From assembly GCA_035610365.1 (NCBI GenBank), contig CM069436.1, positions 11,770,937-11,834,936 of the forward strand: 64,000 nucleotides of DNA. The letters are read 5' to 3'. This document shows positions 1 through 24,362 of the stretch, piece after piece. The DNA comes from Aquatica leii. Lineage: Eukaryota > Arthropoda > Insecta > Coleoptera > Lampyridae. Positions within the stretch are counted from its first letter, which is position 1. Each line of letters begins with the position of its first letter. The notes under the pieces were generated by a model. That model had not been told where the DNA came from. It made no database searches and saw only the letters and a list, made by a program, of their open reading frames with translations. A program made the translations under genes and the position numbers.

Positions 1-508
1 AATTTAAAATGTAGGATTTTAAGCTTTTTGCGGTTTTTATTGTTTAAAATATAAGCGACTTCTGGCTTAGACAGTGTCGTAATGGAACACTCAAAATTTT
101 TAGGTTTGGTCTTATTTTTTTCTTGCAACTCAAAACAAAGAGTTAAAATCGCCAAAATTTTGTGTGTTCTTAGTTCCAAACGTGTTTCGTCACTGATAAT
201 TTTGTTCTATATAGCTGGACTCAGGGAAATAGTGAAATTTAGCATTTAAGTGTGTTAGTGTGCGTTTACTCTTTGTATAATGTTTTAGTTTTCCGCTTTT
301 ATTCATTGTCACTAATACGTTTAAAAAGCTAGGTTGTTGTGATTTTTTAATTTTATAGTAAATCGCATGTTGTCATGTGTGGAGTCTACCAAACAATTTT
401 GCTTTCTTTACGATGTTGCAAACATTTTATCAAATAGGTTTATTGCAATTAATTTTGTTTAAAAATAGAAGAACCCACACAAACACACTTTACATACACA
501 CTAATTAC
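1..508. other. AT-rich DNA, no gene seen
   Basis: No recognisable coding sequence on either strand. The 85-codon ORF at 377-634 runs into the inverted repeat of the following transposon and has no protein-like character. This is flanking or older repeat DNA. Confidence 0.4.
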
Positions 509-708
509 ACAGCTCAACAAAATAAAATTTTTGTCTTGGTGCCGGAAAAGTACGAACTGATTTTGAATATTTGTGATGTGCTGATTCCAAAAATACCTGT
601 TTTTTTTGTAGCAGCTCCATTTTTTGAGATATAGGCTAATTGGAATTAGTTCTGCACAAAAATATTGAAATAGTGATATCTTTAGAAGCCAAAAGTGAAA
701 TTTCCTAC

Positions 709-1010
709 CTAAATAATTAAAATCTAATGAGCTAGTTTGATTTACTTGGTATTATTCATTACTGTAAAACCCAACATTCGTATACCCTTATCAAAAACTA
801 ATTAATTCGTCGTATTACTTCGCAAATATCTCTGCTTTACGAGGTACAGTTTATATAAAGAAATTAGAATCGAATTAGCCAGTTGGATTTATTTGGTATT
901 TATTCATTTGTGTAAAACCCAACATTCTTATAATTACTTCCATCAAAACCTAATTAACACACAGCTATATTAACTCGTATCTTTGCTTTACGAAGTACAT
1001 TTACCTATTT
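709..1010 (+). repeat. diverged tandem repeat, two ~150-bp copies, upstream of the transposon ORF
   Basis: Two copies (about 709-857 and 866-1010) share a block around 'GTAAAACCCAACATTC', then a run containing 'CTAATTAA', then 'TTTGCTTTACGA'. They lie between the left inverted repeat and the ORF start, where a transposon promoter or transposase-binding region would be expected. That role is inferred. Confidence 0.5.
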
Positions 1011-1080
1011 AGTTTACGTAGCTGAAGTTGTGGTATCATTTGGTGTTGTTCAGTGATGAAACATACATTTAATTAAAACC

Positions 1081-2776
1081 ATGGCATTTAGAAGCAAACG
1101 TAATTGTCTGAATCATCCAGACGTTTTTTGCTATGTATGTGGCGAGTACACTTTTAAAGAAAGTAGAAAGCCTATTTCTGATTGTGTGAGAAGAAGTTAT
1201 CTGGCCTATTTTGGCGTTCACTTGGGTGACTAGGATAAATCTAGGCATCCACATTTCGTATGTAAAACATGTATAGAACATCTGCGTCAGTGGACAGTTG
1301 GAAAGAGAAGTGTCTAAAGTTTGGAATACCAATGGTTTGAAGAGAACCAAGAAACCATCACGATGACTCCTATTTTTGTCTCGTGAATATCAAAGGAATC
1401 AATCGGAACAATAGACAGAAATAGCCATATCCTGATCTAGATTTAGCAAAGAGGCCTGTACTACATAGTCAAGAAATACTTATTCCATCATTCAACAGTC
1501 TGTCTTCGTTCCCGGAAGATGATGCAGAACTACCCACGTTTGATGAAACTCAGTGTATGGAATCAAAAAACGACAGTGATTATGAAGCAGATTTATCAAG
1601 TTCGCAACGTTTCAATCAACAAGAACTGAACTATCTCATTAGAGACCTGCATCTTTTAAAGAAATCTTCTGAATTACTCGCTTCCATATTAAATGAGAAG
1701 AATCTACTGCAGCCAGATACCAATATTACATTTTATCGTAAAAGAGATAAGGAACTGCTGCCCTTTTACTCTGAGGAAGATAACCTGGTATTTTGTAACG
1801 ATATAAGAGGACTCTTACAAAAAATGAGTTTGTCGGAATACACACCAGACGAATCACACTTTTTTATAGACAGTTCCAGACGAAGTTTGAAATGAGTGCT
1901 TTTACAAAATAGTAATAAATATGGCTCAATACCCATTGGTCATTCTACCAGCTTAAAGGAGGAATACGAGGCAATATCACTAGTCCTCAAAAAAATTAAG
2001 TATGAAAAACATCAGTGGGTGATTTGTGTCGACCTAAAACTGGTGAACTTCCTCCTTGGACAGCAAAGTGGATATACAAAATATCTTTGTTTTTTATGTC
2101 TTTGGGACAGCAGAGCTAAAGATCAGCACTAGGTTAACAGAAATTGACCTTTAAGAAATGCTATGACTCAAGGAAAGCAAAATGTAATCAACGAACCTTT
2201 GGTTGCGAGAGACAAAATCGTATTTCCACTCTTGCATATCAAGTTGGGGCTTATGAAGCAATTTGTGAAGGCTTTAAATAGCAATGGACTTTATTTTAGT
2301 TACTTGATTAGTAAATTTCCTGGGATTAGCACGGAAAAACTGAAAGCCGGAATATTCGATGGCCCTCAGATAAGGCAGTTTATTAAAGATCCACAATTTA
2401 CCGCATCAATAAATGAAATTGAATCTAACGCTTGGTGTTTATTTGTTCAAGTTGTACAAAATTTTCTGGGAAACTATAAGGCAAAAAATTATATAGAATT
2501 AGTGGAAAATATGCTTTCAAACTTTAATATACTCGGCTGCAACATGAGCATAAAAGTTCACTACCTCTACAGCCACTTAGATCGGTTTCCAGAAAACCTA
2601 GGTGATTTGAGTGAAGAACAGGGGGAAACATTCCATCAGGACATTAAAACTATGAAAGATTGATATCAAGGAAGGGTACCCACATGATGGCCGACTACTG
2701 CTGGAGCCTTTAGCGAGACTGTCCTAATAACTACCATGCTAGAAAGTCATATAAATTTGTTTATTTTGTGAAATAA
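1081..2776 (+). pseudogene. broken ORF of a widespread arthropod repetitive protein family with Cys-His motifs
   Basis: Translation from the ATG at 1081 gives a Cys-rich start (C-x8-C-x2-C, with FCYVCGEY near residue 18). An in-frame TAG follows at 1231-1233, then a second CxxC (VCKTCIEHLRQW). Frame changes follow, and the reading continues at 1557-1895, 1896-2132 and 2163-2663. The block near 2550-2640 (VHYLYSHLDRFPENLG, then SEEQGE) is strongly protein-like, and the tail can be read in another frame to a TAA at 2774-2776. I recall this arrangement from many insect and aphid genomes as an unnamed, repeat-associated protein; its biochemical function is unknown to me. At least three disruptions make this copy non-functional. 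An AATAAA overlaps the end. Confidence 0.65.
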
Positions 2777-3100
2777 ATACATTACTTTGGATTTTATGTG
2801 TTTTTTTACTAGCACTTGAAGCAGATAGTATTAGTAATAACGTAAAAAGTATAAAAGTTAAAAAACCAGACTATTTCTTTCTAAAAAAAAGGTCAAAATA
2901 CAATATCTCAAAAACTAGATCTGATAGACCAAATCTGAAGACAGTTTTGGATTCTGCACCCAAAACTTACTTAAAAACAGTTACAAAAACCCTGGCACCA
3001 AAATGTGTGTTGGGCTGTATTATCTATAACTGACGTTTTTTGACATTGCTATTTATTTTATGCTGTCTGCACAACTCTTGAGAATTTATTTTTAACACTG

Positions 3101-3896
3101 TGTTACGGTGAACAACCATAACCTGCAGACGGCGGTAGCTTAAAATCTCAGAGAGTGAATCGTAAGTGTAAAACTGATATGATTCAGACAGGTTTTTGAT
3201 GTGTCGATTATAAAGTAATTTAAGAAAACGCCAAAACAAGAGAAACATACACTATAGATAACCGTTTACGTTTGAGAGACACTAATGGTAAACAAATCAA
3301 ACAACACAAGTACAAAATAGAATATATTTATTGCAATTAAAACATAAAAAAAATATAAAAACAACCAGTATTACGAAATATACAATAATTAATTATTTGT
3401 AAAAAAAGGACAATAATGCTAGTATTACAAGGCATATAATACCTCATCGTTTGCAAGAAAACACGTTAACGCTAGTATTAGAAAATTCTTAAATTAGGCA
3501 AGGCAACTCAAGTACTTACGTGTTGAGTACGTACTTGAGTTCTTAGTATTAAAGTATGAGAATATAAATTACTAAAACAATGAAAAATAAGAATCAAATC
3601 AATACAAATCTAGTGATTGTGCAATCAGAAGCAAATCTGCGTAAATTAATCGTAACAACATATATATCTAGTTCGCTTGTATTTACGTTCAATACCAACA
3701 CAAATTATTAGATATTAAAGACAGGTTACTTTTCTTGACATGCAATTAGCTAACGGCATATCGACAATGACCTAAAGATGCTATTCTTCTCAACGTCAAA
3801 AACCGAAAAATGATCAGTAACCTCCAGTGCGTAAATGACATTTATTGCTAAGCAAAATTCATACAGCACAAAAATTATACCAAAATGATTTTCCAG
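3101..3896 (-). repeat. copia-type LTR, left copy
   Basis: It starts TGTTACGG on the plus strand and matches the repeat at 6221-6896 over both ends: 'AACAACC(A/G)TAACCTG' near the start, and 'ATTCATACAGCAC(A/G)AAAA' plus 'TTCAACGTC(A)AAAC' near the other end. Middle parts have diverged. Divergence is high, so the insertion is old. In minus-strand orientation this would be the 3' LTR of the 3.1-6.9 kb unit. The inner edge near 3896 is approximate. Confidence 0.55.
3505..3541. repeat. perfect 11-bp inverted repeat inside the LTR
   Basis: AACTCAAGTAC (3505-3515) and GTACTTGAGTT (3531-3541) are exact inverse complements separated by 15 bases. The position inside a long terminal repeat suggests either a structural or a regulatory element. 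No function is shown. Confidence 0.5.
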
Positions 3897-6220
3897 CTCA
3901 CTAAGTATTACTAATCGAATGTGTCTAAAAGTCGCATAAAGGACGAGAACTTTCAAGAACCAAATAAACACCAACCAACGGAAAAAAATGTATAAAAAAA
4001 TATTCAATGCAAAGTCGACAGTAATCGAAACGCTAGCAAATCAAGAAAAATTAACGTAGACCCATAGACATTACCTAACGACAATCTAAAACAAACAAAA
4101 AGAAAAAAAAGAGGTATAGGAAAAAGAACAGTTCAGACCATAGTCAAGGAAAACGCACTAAAATCTAATAAAACCACAGTCTACAAATACAAATCCTACA
4201 TTGAATATAATCTTCTAATCTAATAAACTCAAGAAATAGAAAGAAGAAAACTAAGCAGAAATATCTATCTAACAAGATAGTCGTTAGCAGACGGTATGAT
4301 ATTCTTCCACCAAAAAAACCAAACAGACCTTAAAGATCTAAGAAAGTCAAATAAACAAAAAACACCTTCTGATTAAAAAGTCGACACAGATTAAACAACC
4401 TACAAAACAAATAAAAAAATCAGAAATCCGAAAGTCACTAACACAAACTTGCAAAAAGCTAAACACCACTTAAGTGTACCAATCCATATAAAATCGAATA
4501 ACTAACAGTAAATAAGGAAGAATATGAAACATCACTTGCTAATCAAATATATTTTTCTATCGTGTTGGAATGCCACCTAGAACCTATAAACCAAAAAAAC
4601 AGATTAAAATATTTCAAAAGCAAAATATAACATAAAAAATGCCAAATTAGCGTAAGTACTGAGAGTTCAAAAAACGACGAGGCAATCTGTCCCAAGTTTC
4701 AAACCAAACTCAACTAAACTAAAATCAACCCAATAGCGATTAGAAGAAAGAGCCAGCAAAACAAAATTATCAGCGACTGAAACAGTAGATGCAAAATCAA
4801 TACTGGGGTTTTTACGTCTGGAGAAACAGAACAATCTTTGTGTAGACATGTGGATCTTGCAGGGACACCAGTGTTGGAAAGCTTTCTCGTTTCTGACATT
4901 GCGTGACATAACCTAATAAGATTGCTTTGTTGTGATTTGTAATAAGAACAGTAACGTATGAACTTTGTAACCTTAGGTTTCTTATGAAGCCCTTAGAAAT
5001 TACATCGAAGAGCTTTTAAAGTGCGTGATCACAGTCAGAATATAGTGATCCTGAATAAGCTGCTTGTTTGATGGAACGACTAATTTCCACGCGCACGGAT
5101 CAGAAGAAGAAACACGTACACGTTTACATAAAAGATCTTTCACAACACAGCAACGAGAGAAACGACAAGAAACGACGGATAGTTGCAGTTTAGACACTAG
5201 ACCCAGGATCAGTACTAGGATAATCTCAAAAACTTAAAAAAAATAGAAGCAAGAGAAGCAAGAGAACAAACAGTATACTAATGTTTATCACTTTGCGCAT
5301 AACGAACGCAAGTATTTGAAAACGGAATAAATACAGAAAAAGGAAACGAAGAGAGTAAGTAACAGAATTAGCAGAAAAAGTTGAAGTAAAAGTTTCTTGC
5401 GAGCATAGGTTAAGCATGGCTCTTAAACTTTGTCACGGATTTCTTATGTTGAAAAGTTAAAATAATTACGAGAGTTGATGTTTGACTTCAAACGCTTGCC
5501 TAAAGACACAATTGAGCGTAGATGTAATCTCAATTAACGCTAACGGAAGTTGATAGAACGTTATCAGATTATTGCAAATGATTTTGAGATCCATTCTAAT
5601 AGCTAAAGAAAGAGGTATTGCATAGTAGTAACGTACATACCGATAGATTCGTCAGCTCCCATCGTACAATTGCAAATAGTATCCATTAAGCTCTTATTCT
5701 AATCCAAGGATAAAAACTTCAACAGAGCAGCAACATAATTCCACAAACGTAATGAACACATTTGTTCTAAGAACAAGAAAAACTTTGCCAAAAAAATCTT
5801 AAAAGCTGAGTGAAAAACTAGGTGATGTAAAACACCACGAGACAAACACAACTTGTCAATACGAATCAGAAACTGAAGAAGTACAGAAAGATCTTTAAAA
5901 AAAGTCACCTTTCCAATACAACTAAAGAAAAGCGTACGTAATTACGATTACATCGTACACAGCAACTAATAACCTAAATACACAGGAAAGTTTAACCGAC
6001 GTGGTCAAGTTAATTCTAAAAAACCAAAGCAGGCAAGCCAATATACCACAAAAAGTAGCAAAGATAAACAAAACAAACCGCAATAAAGCAAAACTTGGAG
6101 TAAGTCGAATTCACTAATGTTAATTAATAAGTAAATAAGAAAATTCCAGAAAAGAAGGAATATATTATAATCGCACAAAGAATAACCGAGTAATGAAACC
6201 CCACATTGGGCACCAAAACG
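3897..6220 (-). mobile_element. internal region of degenerate LTR retrotransposon
   Basis: Sequence between the two LTRs. Immediately inside the right LTR, read on the minus strand, is TTGGTGCCCAATGTGGGG (about 6199-6216), which looks like a tRNA primer-binding site. The rest holds only short ORFs with many stops on both strands, and I could not recognise gag or pol motifs. At about 2.3 kb it is too short for a full copia or gypsy interior, so much of pol is deleted or unrecognisable. Confidence 0.4.
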
Positions 6221-6896
6221 TGTTACGAGAAACAACCGTAACCTGTAGTCTTCAATGTGTCAATTAAAAAAGCACCAAAATGAAGGAAATACACCACAGA
6301 TATCCGCGGCATATTCAAAACAATCTCTTAAAACAGCTGAAAGTGTAATAAATAGATATATATGATATCACAAGTAAGTTGCAAATATTTCAGCAATAGT
6401 ATCATAAACAGAATGCGCCAAACTATTAAATGATTTTTACTGATAAAATCGTAGGTGTGCTACTGCGTCTTCTAGATTAATCGTTTATCTCACAAATAAA
6501 ACTTGACTCCTAATTAGCTATTAAAACTGGTGTTGTATTTAATACTTCCAAGTTCCAATTTACCGATCCAAAAGAAGAAATTTTTGAAAAATATTTAGCA
6601 AATTCCAAGATGCCAGACACGTAGAGATTACCCAACTTGCTGCAATAATATGAAAATTTTAAATCGGGTCGTTAAATAGAACTGAATTCTTACCCCAGCA
6701 AAACTTTCACAAGTAACAAATCAATCTCTAAATTTATTTATGATACTTTAACTGTAGATTCACTGAGTATAGCGTTAGTCTTCTTCAACGTCAGAAACGA
6801 GAAAATGATTAGTAAGCTCAAGTGTATAAATAATATTTATCACTGAGCAGAATTCATACAGCACGAAAACTTTGACAAAATGTTTTTAACATAACA
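6221..6896 (-). repeat. copia-type LTR, right copy
   Basis: It starts TGTTACG on the plus strand, ends CATAACA, and repeats the left LTR at 3101-3896. The outer flanks of the LTR pair both read ACTG (3097-3100 and 6897-6900), a possible short target duplication. The primer-binding-like site lies just inside it. Copia RNase H coding sequence also abuts its outer side, so it may have served as the 3' LTR of another copy. Confidence 0.55.
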
Positions 6897-6939
6897 ACTG
6901 CCACCAGTTCAGTGTCTTGCTGTAATACAAATTCTCCAA

Positions 6940-7250
6940 AACTGAGAACTCATGTCTATTACAGTAAGGTCTTTGTAAGTATGTCAGCTAATTGTTTACA
7001 AACCGGTATATATCGTACTTCAATTTGTCCATTATTGTATTTTTTACGAATAAAATGATAATGTACTTTGATATACTTAGTGCGCTTATAGAATTCAAAA
7101 TTTTTGATTAGTTTGATGGCACTTTAATTGTTAACATTCAGATAAATAGCTAAATCTACGTTGATTTCCGAAACTAGTAAACGAAATACTTAGATAATTT
7201 CTTTATAGAATCGCTGCCTGCAACGCATTCGACTTTTCTTGGTGCCATAG
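6940..7250 (-). pseudogene. copia retrotransposon RNase H C-terminal fragment
   Basis: Minus-strand translation gives the hallmark end of a Ty1/copia polyprotein. An AGSDSIKE block is followed by 'SAIKLIKNFEFYKRTKYI', then HYHFIRKK, 'GQIEVRYIPV' and finally 'QLADILTKTL'. These correspond to the family motifs DNQSAIxLAKN, HIDxRYHFIRE and ADxLTKxL. The fragment is interrupted by at least two stops and shifts and is cut off near 7250; no upstream reverse transcriptase follows. The coding end lies about 60 bases from the LTR at 6896, the spacing expected of pol next to a 3' LTR. Confidence 0.75.
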
Positions 7251-7639
7251 CCACTACTACCAAGATAAGTCAAGTATAAGTCCGTTCTTAAAAAAATGAT
7301 GGAGAAAAAAATATTTAGATATTACACAGAAGGTATCTACATAAACGGTACGATATGTCCCCAAAAATTGTTTTGAGGAGTGAGGATTGGAGAAAGACTA
7401 GTTTCCTCACCACGTAAAAATGACGAAATCAGTAGTACCAAATGTCTAAACGATACGTGAGCATGTGTATAATTGCACTGTTAAAGGTATTTGCAAAAGA
7501 TTTTTTGTATAGGTTCCATTCTCAACGTGAATATTTGTAAAATAAATTCAAAACGTTCTTGCACTTGTTAAACACAAAACCGCGTTATCAAAATCTAAAT
7601 TGTGATCTTTACGAAAATGGAAAAAACGTTGGCAACTTT

Positions 7640-7995
7640 ACTTACAACATCAACACGGTTCAAACCCAGAAGACGTTCTAATCTTGGCATAATCAGCAAG
7701 GTTTTGAAAAACATCATATCAAAACTGTGTTTACAACTAAAAATTGATTTAGACTAACTAAAGATAAACCAGGGACTATAAAACATGCCGGTGTCTACAA
7801 AATTTCTTGTTCTTGTGACTCAAACTATATAGAATAGATAAGACAATCAATTAATATTAGAGTGGAAAAACATACACTTGTCTGCAAACAAGATAAGGTA
7901 AAAGAGCAGCAGTGGCCGGACATATGTAAAACCATAGACTAAAGTTTTAAATATTATACAATTTTGGCGACAAAGACTACAGGCAAAAACCAAAC
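7640..7995 (+). pseudogene. Penelope-like element fragment (GIY-YIG endonuclease end)
   Basis: Around 7760-7930 the plus strand reads KPGTIKHAGVYKISCSCDSN followed by YI, a broken GQTGRS equivalent, then 'INIRVEKHT' and a degraded 'SAVAEH' equivalent. This matches the GVYKI-C-CG-YIGQTGR core of the GIY-YIG nuclease domain at the C-terminus of Penelope-like retroelements. A stop and substitutions (for example, loss of the GQTG) make it inactive. Only this domain is present; no reverse transcriptase was seen on either side. Confidence 0.65.
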
Positions 7996-7999
7996 TAAA

Positions 8000-8500
8000 A
8001 AACACAACAAACAAAAATAAGAAAAGTTACGATAAAGTTGATTGATCTTCAGGATGATATCTACTTAGAAGTTAACAAAAAAAACTAAGCAGTCTCGAGA
8101 CGCTTGGCAGAGGTGAAACATAGAAACACGACTTTGTTTAACTTTGGTAATTGTACGAGAACCAACTCAACTCAACTCAACAAATCTATTTACACTTTTG
8201 CAAATGTACATGATTATTTCAGCGTTTGTTAGCGACAGAACGATCTTGATGAAAAAGTTTTACCGTTAACAAATTAAGAATTACAATTTTTACTTACAGA
8301 CAGCACAATTTCTAAACTTGTCTTTTTATTTGTGTTTTTCTTAGTTCTTGTATATTTTAGGCAATTTGGCTTGGGTTTGGGCTTTGTTCTTAATTTTAGT
8401 TGTCTTTGCTTTTGGAGAAAAAAAATCTACGCTGGTACGCGCGTAGGAAATTACCGAAAATTTAAAAAACCCTACTTCAGGCAGGAGACGAGAACCGGTG
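8000..8500. other. intergenic DNA with possible upstream region of the small gene
   Basis: No coding sequence is recognised. A short GC/CpG-containing patch at about 8430-8490 stands out from the AT-rich surroundings and lies about 100 bases before the inferred ATG at 8580, so it may include a promoter. There is no TATA box in a convincing position. Confidence 0.25.
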
Positions 8501-8579
8501 TTTTGTTATGTTAAAAGTTGGTATAAAAATTTTTTTAAGTATAAAATTTATCCTTAGAACCCCCTACACTTTCGCCGAG

Positions 8580-9921
8580 ATGTCAACTTTTAGACAGCAT
8601 ATATTATACTTTCTGTCATCATCGACGAGCTCTGTATTTTTACGCTCAACGCGACTTTCACCTTTAGCGGATTTCGGTACCCACCACACGTTTACCGTTG
8701 TCAGTGAAGATAACGAACAGGTGACATAGTTGGGAAAACTTCCATGACGTCACGTTATTGAAACGTAACTATTTGCACCGTCAACGGTTGGAAACCTTCT
8801 GGATTGTACCTCTTTTGAGATGAGCTGCTACTATAAATTGTCCTGTTAAGTACAAAGGAAACGCTGCGCATTTGCGATCTTAAATGATTAGATGCTAAAG
8901 GAGAAATTTATTTGTGTTAACTTTGTATGTTCGTTTGTGTTGGATTTAAGTAACTCAAGTACGGAATTAGCTAATCCCCTACTGGATAAAACCTACCTGT
9001 GAGTTTTACAATTTCAAATTTTACGATTTGTATTTCTATGGTCATGTCGATTGTTGACCGTACGTGCATGTTAGATTGACACAATTAATAATAAGAGCAT
9101 TTTGTGCTTCACAAAGTCATATGCAGTGCGCGTTGAGTTTCGAAGGCTTAAATTGTTTTGTTGTATACTTTTACAAATATAAATTCGTACTTTCTGCGTA
9201 TGTAAAAGTTTAGACCGACAGGGTCAGTTTATTGTACGGTGTGTTGCCCAATATAAAGCGCAACTTATATTTGATTCGACCCACGTATTAATGATTGGAA
9301 CTTTTATACGTATGTACCTTCTTCATCCTCTTTGAGATTATTATCTGTAATAAATTAAATATATATGCTGTTGTTCTTTTCCAGCTGTGGGTAGAGTTAA
9401 ACGGTATCTCTCTAATTTAATCTTTCATCGTTTTGGCGCTTTTTTTTTAGATTTAAATTATAATTTAGCATCACAAAGTTGTTGCTTTGTTTTGTTACAA
9501 GAAGACCAGTTTAACAAATATTGGGTGCCCAACTCAAGGAACCTGCTTTTCTTGTAACAGTTTTTAATGTGGTATGACTGTTTTCGTTGATAATATTGTT
9601 ACACAGGGTATGTAAGCTTTGTTCTTTCTGTCGTTCGGGACTGTATACATAGTCGATGACGTCTTTCTTTGATAATAGTAATTAATTTAAAAATGTCTTT
9701 GAATTGAGTACGTGTGTTTGTTAAGAAAATAGATTCAAAACACAGGCAACGCATGTTTTAACTAATCTTAAGTGTACAATAACTTTTTTTTTTTAATGTT
9801 TGAACTAAATATGTTTGTTTTTTGTTTTCAGAAAGTGAAACCTTCTGATGTAGAAAGTAAAAACTCTAAATTAAAGAGTACTTACCCGCCGCCGCCGTTT
9901 GGAATAGAATACATGCCTTAA
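8580..9921 (+). CDS. small two-exon gene, 76-aa protein of unknown function (inferred)
   Basis: Exon 1 is 8580-8720 (47 codons) and ends CAG|gtgaca. Exon 2 is 9832-9921 (29 codons plus TAA) and follows a strong acceptor, a T-rich run ending ttttcag. Both are in phase 0 and join exactly. The N-terminus (MSTFRQHILYF, then Ser-rich with Arg and Leu) looks like a mitochondrial targeting or hydrophobic leader. The middle is charged. The C-terminus is proline-rich and ends PPPPFGIEYMP. The donor is a weak match and other small exons could lie in the 1.1-kb gap. The terminal exon is the more secure half. The gene converges on the kinase gene, with under 480 bases between the two stop codons. I do not recognise the family. 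Confidence 0.4.
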
Positions 9922-10397
9922 ATTTTAGAAGATTTATTAAAAGTAATTTGGTAAAATTACAATATTTACAACATAAACAATTTGTTACAAGTTTGTAAAA
10001 GTAAAGAATTATTGATTTTAATTGTTTTTTGTTCTTCTCTAATTACAAACTAAAACAAAACAAATAAAAACTCAAGCTGATTTTCAAAAGATGTTCTTCT
10101 TTCTTAAATCTCTCTGGTTAAGGCCATCTTAATCTTTAGTTATTGCAACGTCCTATCAGTTCACAAGTACTTTCAAGCTCGTAATAAAAGTACTTCTATC
10201 GTTTGCTAGTGAATACAAATATAATATACTAATTACGTTAATATTATTAAGAAATACTATAATCTTGTACTCGTTTTTAAGCACAATTAAGTTCAGTAGT
10301 ATCGAATCTATTGATTTTTTTAATTTATTGCTTTTTGACCATTGCAAAGTGTATACCATTTTAAGAAATTTTGCTCCTTTTTAAATAATTGTTACAT
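9922..10397. other. convergent 3' region between two genes
   Basis: This holds the 3' UTRs of the small plus-strand gene and of the minus-strand kinase gene. On the minus strand an AATAAA overlaps the kinase stop codon (around 10396-10401) and another lies near 10323-10328, a plausible poly(A) signal. The 67-codon minus ORF here has no protein-like features. Confidence 0.4.

Positions 10398-24362
<13,965 letters not shown>

Larger units (their letters stand above)
509..3018 (+). mobile_element. DNA transposon-like element bounded by ~120-bp inverted repeats
   Basis: The left end starts ACAGCTCAACA (509-519) and the right end finishes TGTTGGGCTGT (3008-3018), which is its inverted match with one mismatch. 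The similarity continues inward for about 120 bp: a GGTGCC(A/G)G block, then a block around 'TTGAGATAT' at 620-632 on the left and 2903-2915 on the right. Between the repeats lies one broken ORF family (1081-2776). Because the inverted repeats exactly bracket that ORF, the ORF probably belongs to the element. No convincing target duplication could be read. The transposon superfamily is not identified. Confidence 0.6.

Noticed and set aside
377..634. 85-codon plus-strand ORF
   Set aside because: It overlaps the left inverted repeat of the 0.5-3.0 kb element and has no domain-like content.
5226..6235. Minus-strand Leu/Phe-rich ORFs between the LTRs that look like membrane proteins
   Set aside because: They arise from A-rich plus-strand DNA read in reverse and carry no conserved motif.
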